From: Clostridium sp.
Lineage (GTDB): Bacteria; Bacillota; Clostridia; Oscillospirales; Ruminococcaceae
Assembly (NCBI GenBank): GCA_023664445.1
Contig: JAMPFN010000016.1
Coordinates: forward strand, 1 to 37,407
Length of the DNA stretch: 37,407 nucleotides
Direction of reading: 5' to 3'
Shown here: positions 35,184 through 37,407 of the stretch, in pieces
How positions within the stretch are numbered: the stretch's first letter is position 1
Layout: each line of letters begins with the position of its first letter
Made by a program: the position numbers and the translations under genes
The notes under the pieces: model-generated
The model's input: only the letters and a program-made list of their open reading frames with translations
Told to the model about the DNA's origin: nothing
Database searches by the model: none

Positions 35184-37214
35184 GTGAATAAGCTTTTCAG
35201 TCCGGTATCACAGCTTAAAGGCGTCGGCGAAAAAAGAGCGGCGTATTATAAAAAACTTGGCGTATCAACAGTTTACGATCTTCTTTATCATCTCCCAAGG
35301 GGATATGTGGATCTTTCCTGTCCCGTATCGGTTGCGGACGCGCCTGTAAACGAATACTGCGTGCTGAAAGGCAGAATCGTTATGAAGATGCCCGAGCAGC
35401 GTATAAGAAAGGATCTAAGAATTTTTAAGGCAAAGGCGACAGACGGTCTTAACGACTTTATGATCATAATTTATAATAATTTTTACGGTTTCAAGGCTTT
35501 GCAGACAGGACAGGAATACCTTTTCTACGGAAAGGTCACAGGTAATCTTCTCCGCAAGGAAATAAGCTCTCCGAAAGTTGTCAAGGCGGACACAGAGCCG
35601 TTTATGCCCGTCTATCCGCTTACGACGGGTCTTACATCCGCGGCGGTTATTCAAAATATGAGAGAAGCGGTTTTGATACTTGAAAGCGAACCGTTTGACA
35701 GTATGCCGACGCATATTCTGCTCGAAAATAATCTTATAAGTCTGCCCCACGCGCTTAAATCAATACATTTTCCGAGCAGCTCGCAGGAAGCGGACGCTGC
35801 CGCAAGACGTCTTGCGTTTGACGAGCTTTTGATATTGCAGCTTGGAATGCTGACGCTTAAAGAAAAAAGCCGTAAAATCACTCCTTGCGCGATGAATGAA
35901 AATACTGATATAAGCGAATTTTACGGCAGTCTGCCATTTGAACTGACGGGCGCGCAGCTTAAAAGTATTAATGAAATAAATACCGATATGTGTTCGGGAA
36001 GCCCGATGAACAGGCTTTTGCAGGGAGATGTCGGAAGCGGAAAGACTGCTGCTGCGGCCGCTGCGTGTTTTTTTGCGTATAAAAACGGCTATCAGTCGGC
36101 TCTTATGGCTCCAACGGAAATTTTAGCCATGCAGCATTATAAAACGCTCGTCGGATTTTTAGAGCCGCTTGGCGTAAAAACGGTTCTGCTGACAGGATCT
36201 ATGACGGCAAAGGAAAAGCGCGAGGTAAAAAAACAGCTTGCCGACGGCGAAGCGGCTGTTGCGGTAGGTACTCACGCGATAATACAAAAGGACGTGGAAT
36301 TTTCGCGGCTCGGGCTTGTAATAACCGATGAACAGCATCGTTTCGGCGTGGCGCAGAGAGCGGCTCTTGCGGGAAAGGGAACGAGTCCGCATAAGCTTGT
36401 AATGTCGGCAACGCCTATTCCGAGAACTCTTGCGCTTATAATTTACGGCGATCTCGATATATCTGTGATAAACGAGATGCCGAAAGGGAGGATACCTGTC
36501 AAGACCTATGCCGTTACGGGAAAGCTTAGGAAGCGTGCGTTTAATTTTATAAAAAAGCAGCTTGACGAGGGCAGACAGGCTTACATAGTCTGTCCCGTAA
36601 TAGAAGACAGCGAAACGGATATGCTTGCGGCTAAAAGCTACGCCGAAAAGGTAAAGGGCGAGGATTTTGCCGATTACAGCGTAGGGCTTCTGCACGGAAA
36701 AATGAGATCTTCCGAAAAAGAGCAGACAATGAACGACTTCAAGGAAAAAAAGATAGATCTGCTTATCTGTACGACTGTTGTGGAAGTGGGAGTAGACGTT
36801 CCGAACGCGTCGGTCATGATGATAGAGAACGCCGAAAGATTCGGTCTTTCACAGCTTCATCAGCTAAGAGGACGCGTCGGAAGGGGAAGCTTTGAAAGTC
36901 ATTGTATTCTTGTGACGGATAATACAGGCGAAGAGTGCGTAAGAAGAATGAAAATAATGAGCGGCACATCAGACGGATTTAAAATATCCGAGGAGGATCT
37001 GAAAATGAGAGGTCCGGGAGATTTTTTCGGCAGCCGTCAGCATGGACTTCCGCCTCTTAAAATGGCGGAGCTTGCCGGAAATATGGAGCTTGTGAGCGAT
37101 ACAAGAAGTATAGCGGAAAAGCTGCTGAAAGATGATCCGATGCTTGAAAAGAAGGAAAATCGCGGTCTTAAAACCGATATGCTGAAATTTTTTGAGAAAG
37201 ATATTGTAGGATAA
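35184..37214 (+). CDS. recG: ATP-dependent DNA helicase RecG
   Basis: This is a 676-residue SF2 fork-reversal helicase. The N-terminal wedge/OB region (~1-150) is followed by Walker A GDVGSGKT (281-288), the DEQH box in TDEQHRFG, and motif III MSATPIPRTL. Late motifs include TTVVEVGVDVPNA and QLRGRVGRG, then the C-terminal TRG region. The length is normal. The GTG start follows AGGGAG at 10-nt spacing. It is the last gene of the asp23-fakA-recG group, after a 157-bp gap without a visible promoter. A weak A/T-only inverted repeat (37240-37273) follows. Confidence 0.96.
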   Translation: MNKLFSPVSQLKGVGEKRAAYYKKLGVSTVYDLLYHLPRGYVDLSCPVSVADAPVNEYCVLKGRIVMKMPEQRIRKDLRIFKAKATDGLNDFMIIIYNNFYGFKALQTGQEYLFYGKVTGNLLRKEISSPKVVKADTEPFMPVYPLTTGLTSAAVIQNMREAVLILESEPFDSMPTHILLENNLISLPHALKSIHFPSSSQEADAAARRLAFDELLILQLGMLTLKEKSRKITPCAMNENTDISEFYGSLPFELTGAQLKSINEINTDMCSGSPMNRLLQGDVGSGKTAAAAAACFFAYKNGYQSALMAPTEILAMQHYKTLVGFLEPLGVKTVLLTGSMTAKEKREVKKQLADGEAAVAVGTHAIIQKDVEFSRLGLVITDEQHRFGVAQRAALAGKGTSPHKLVMSATPIPRTLALIIYGDLDISVINEMPKGRIPVKTYAVTGKLRKRAFNFIKKQLDEGRQAYIVCPVIEDSETDMLAAKSYAEKVKGEDFADYSVGLLHGKMRSSEKEQTMNDFKEKKIDLLICTTVVEVGVDVPNASVMMIENAERFGLSQLHQLRGRVGRGSFESHCILVTDNTGEECVRRMKIMSGTSDGFKISEEDLKMRGPGDFFGSRQHGLPPLKMAELAGNMELVSDTRSIAEKLLKDDPMLEKKENRGLKTDMLKFFEKDIVG

Positions 37215-37277
37215 ATGCGTTATTTTCGGGATTTTACGATTTTTTGAAAATTTTTTTGAAAAATTTCAAAAAAAGAC

Positions 37278-37306
37278 TTGACATTTCTTTTTTTGTATGG
37301 TAAAAT
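37278..37306 (+). promoter_or_regulatory. tRNA-Val promoter
   Basis: TTGACA (37278-37283), a 17-nt spacer and TAAAAT (37301-37306) are preceded by TGG. The transcript would start about 35 nt before the mature tRNA 5' end. Confidence 0.8.
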
Positions 37307-37348
37307 AAATAAGTCATTGAGAGTAATGACGGCGAATAATGGTAATGT

Positions 37349-37407
37349 GGGAGCTTAGCTCAGCTGGGAGAGCATCTGCCTTACAAGCAGAGGGTCATAG
37401 GTTCGAG
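37349..37407 (+). tRNA. tRNA-Val (anticodon UAC), truncated by the window end
   Basis: The acceptor strand is GGGAGCT (37349-37355). The D-arm is GCTC/GAGC with AGCTGGGA. The anticodon stem is TCTGC/GCAGA with loop CTTACAA, giving anticodon TAC (37382-37384). GGTTCGA of the T-arm is present, and the rest of the T-arm and the acceptor 3' strand lie beyond the window. Confidence 0.95.

Overview
This window is the replication-origin region of a Bacillota (Firmicutes) chromosome. The organism is most likely a spore-forming, AT-rich member of the Clostridia near Ruminococcaceae/Oscillospiraceae. The evidence is the classic origin gene order (gyrA, gyrB, remB, recF, yaaA, dnaN, dnaA | rpmH, rnpA, yidD, yidC, jag, mnmE, mnmG, rsmG, noc, parA, parB), the sporulation genes spoVAD and spoVAE, Gram-positive families (RemB, Noc, Asp23/FakA), and many palindromic intergenic repeats of a type I associate with Ruminococcus-like genomes. 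The genus is an inference.

Layout: genes left of about 15.5 kb lie on the minus strand, and nearly all genes to the right lie on the plus strand, so transcription diverges from the origin. The left arm runs outward as dnaA, a 594-bp intergenic oriC, dnaN, an S4-domain gene, recF, remB, gyrB, a small membrane-protein gene, gyrA, cellobiose phosphorylase (GH94) and a Ca2+-type P-ATPase. The dnaN to gyrA stretch is tightly packed, with 4-bp ATGA overlaps. The right arm begins with the ribosome/RNase P/membrane-insertase/tRNA-modification cluster. It continues with the chromosome-segregation block (noc, parA, parB, three parS-like sites), serS, a short spoVA pair, a zinc-phospholipase-C-like gene, a DUF4830-like membrane protein (the only minus-strand gene on this side), an RsuA-type pseudouridine synthase, an orphan sugar-ABC ATPase, Asp23-FakA-RecG, and a tRNA-Val cut by the window edge.

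How they work together: DnaA acts on the dnaA-dnaN gap. That gap carries an AT-rich unwinding element, a run of five DnaA-trio triplets, and an array of box-like 9-mers (TGTT[G/T]AA core) in place of canonical TTATCCACA boxes. DnaN, RecF, gyrase and RecG serve replication and repair. ParA, ParB and Noc with parS serve origin segregation and division control. GH94 and the orphan ABC ATPase point to growth on plant-fibre oligosaccharides.

The most interesting material is non-coding: the atypical oriC paired with substitutions at base-contacting positions of DnaA; a parS site embedded in the noc reading frame; and several families of structured intergenic repeats (a 127-bp two-copy element, a five-copy GGACGC hairpin family, a 156-bp inverted repeat, and GGGGAC hairpins). 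I found no CRISPR array, transposase, prophage or obvious new multi-gene system; most of the window is ordinary core chromosome.
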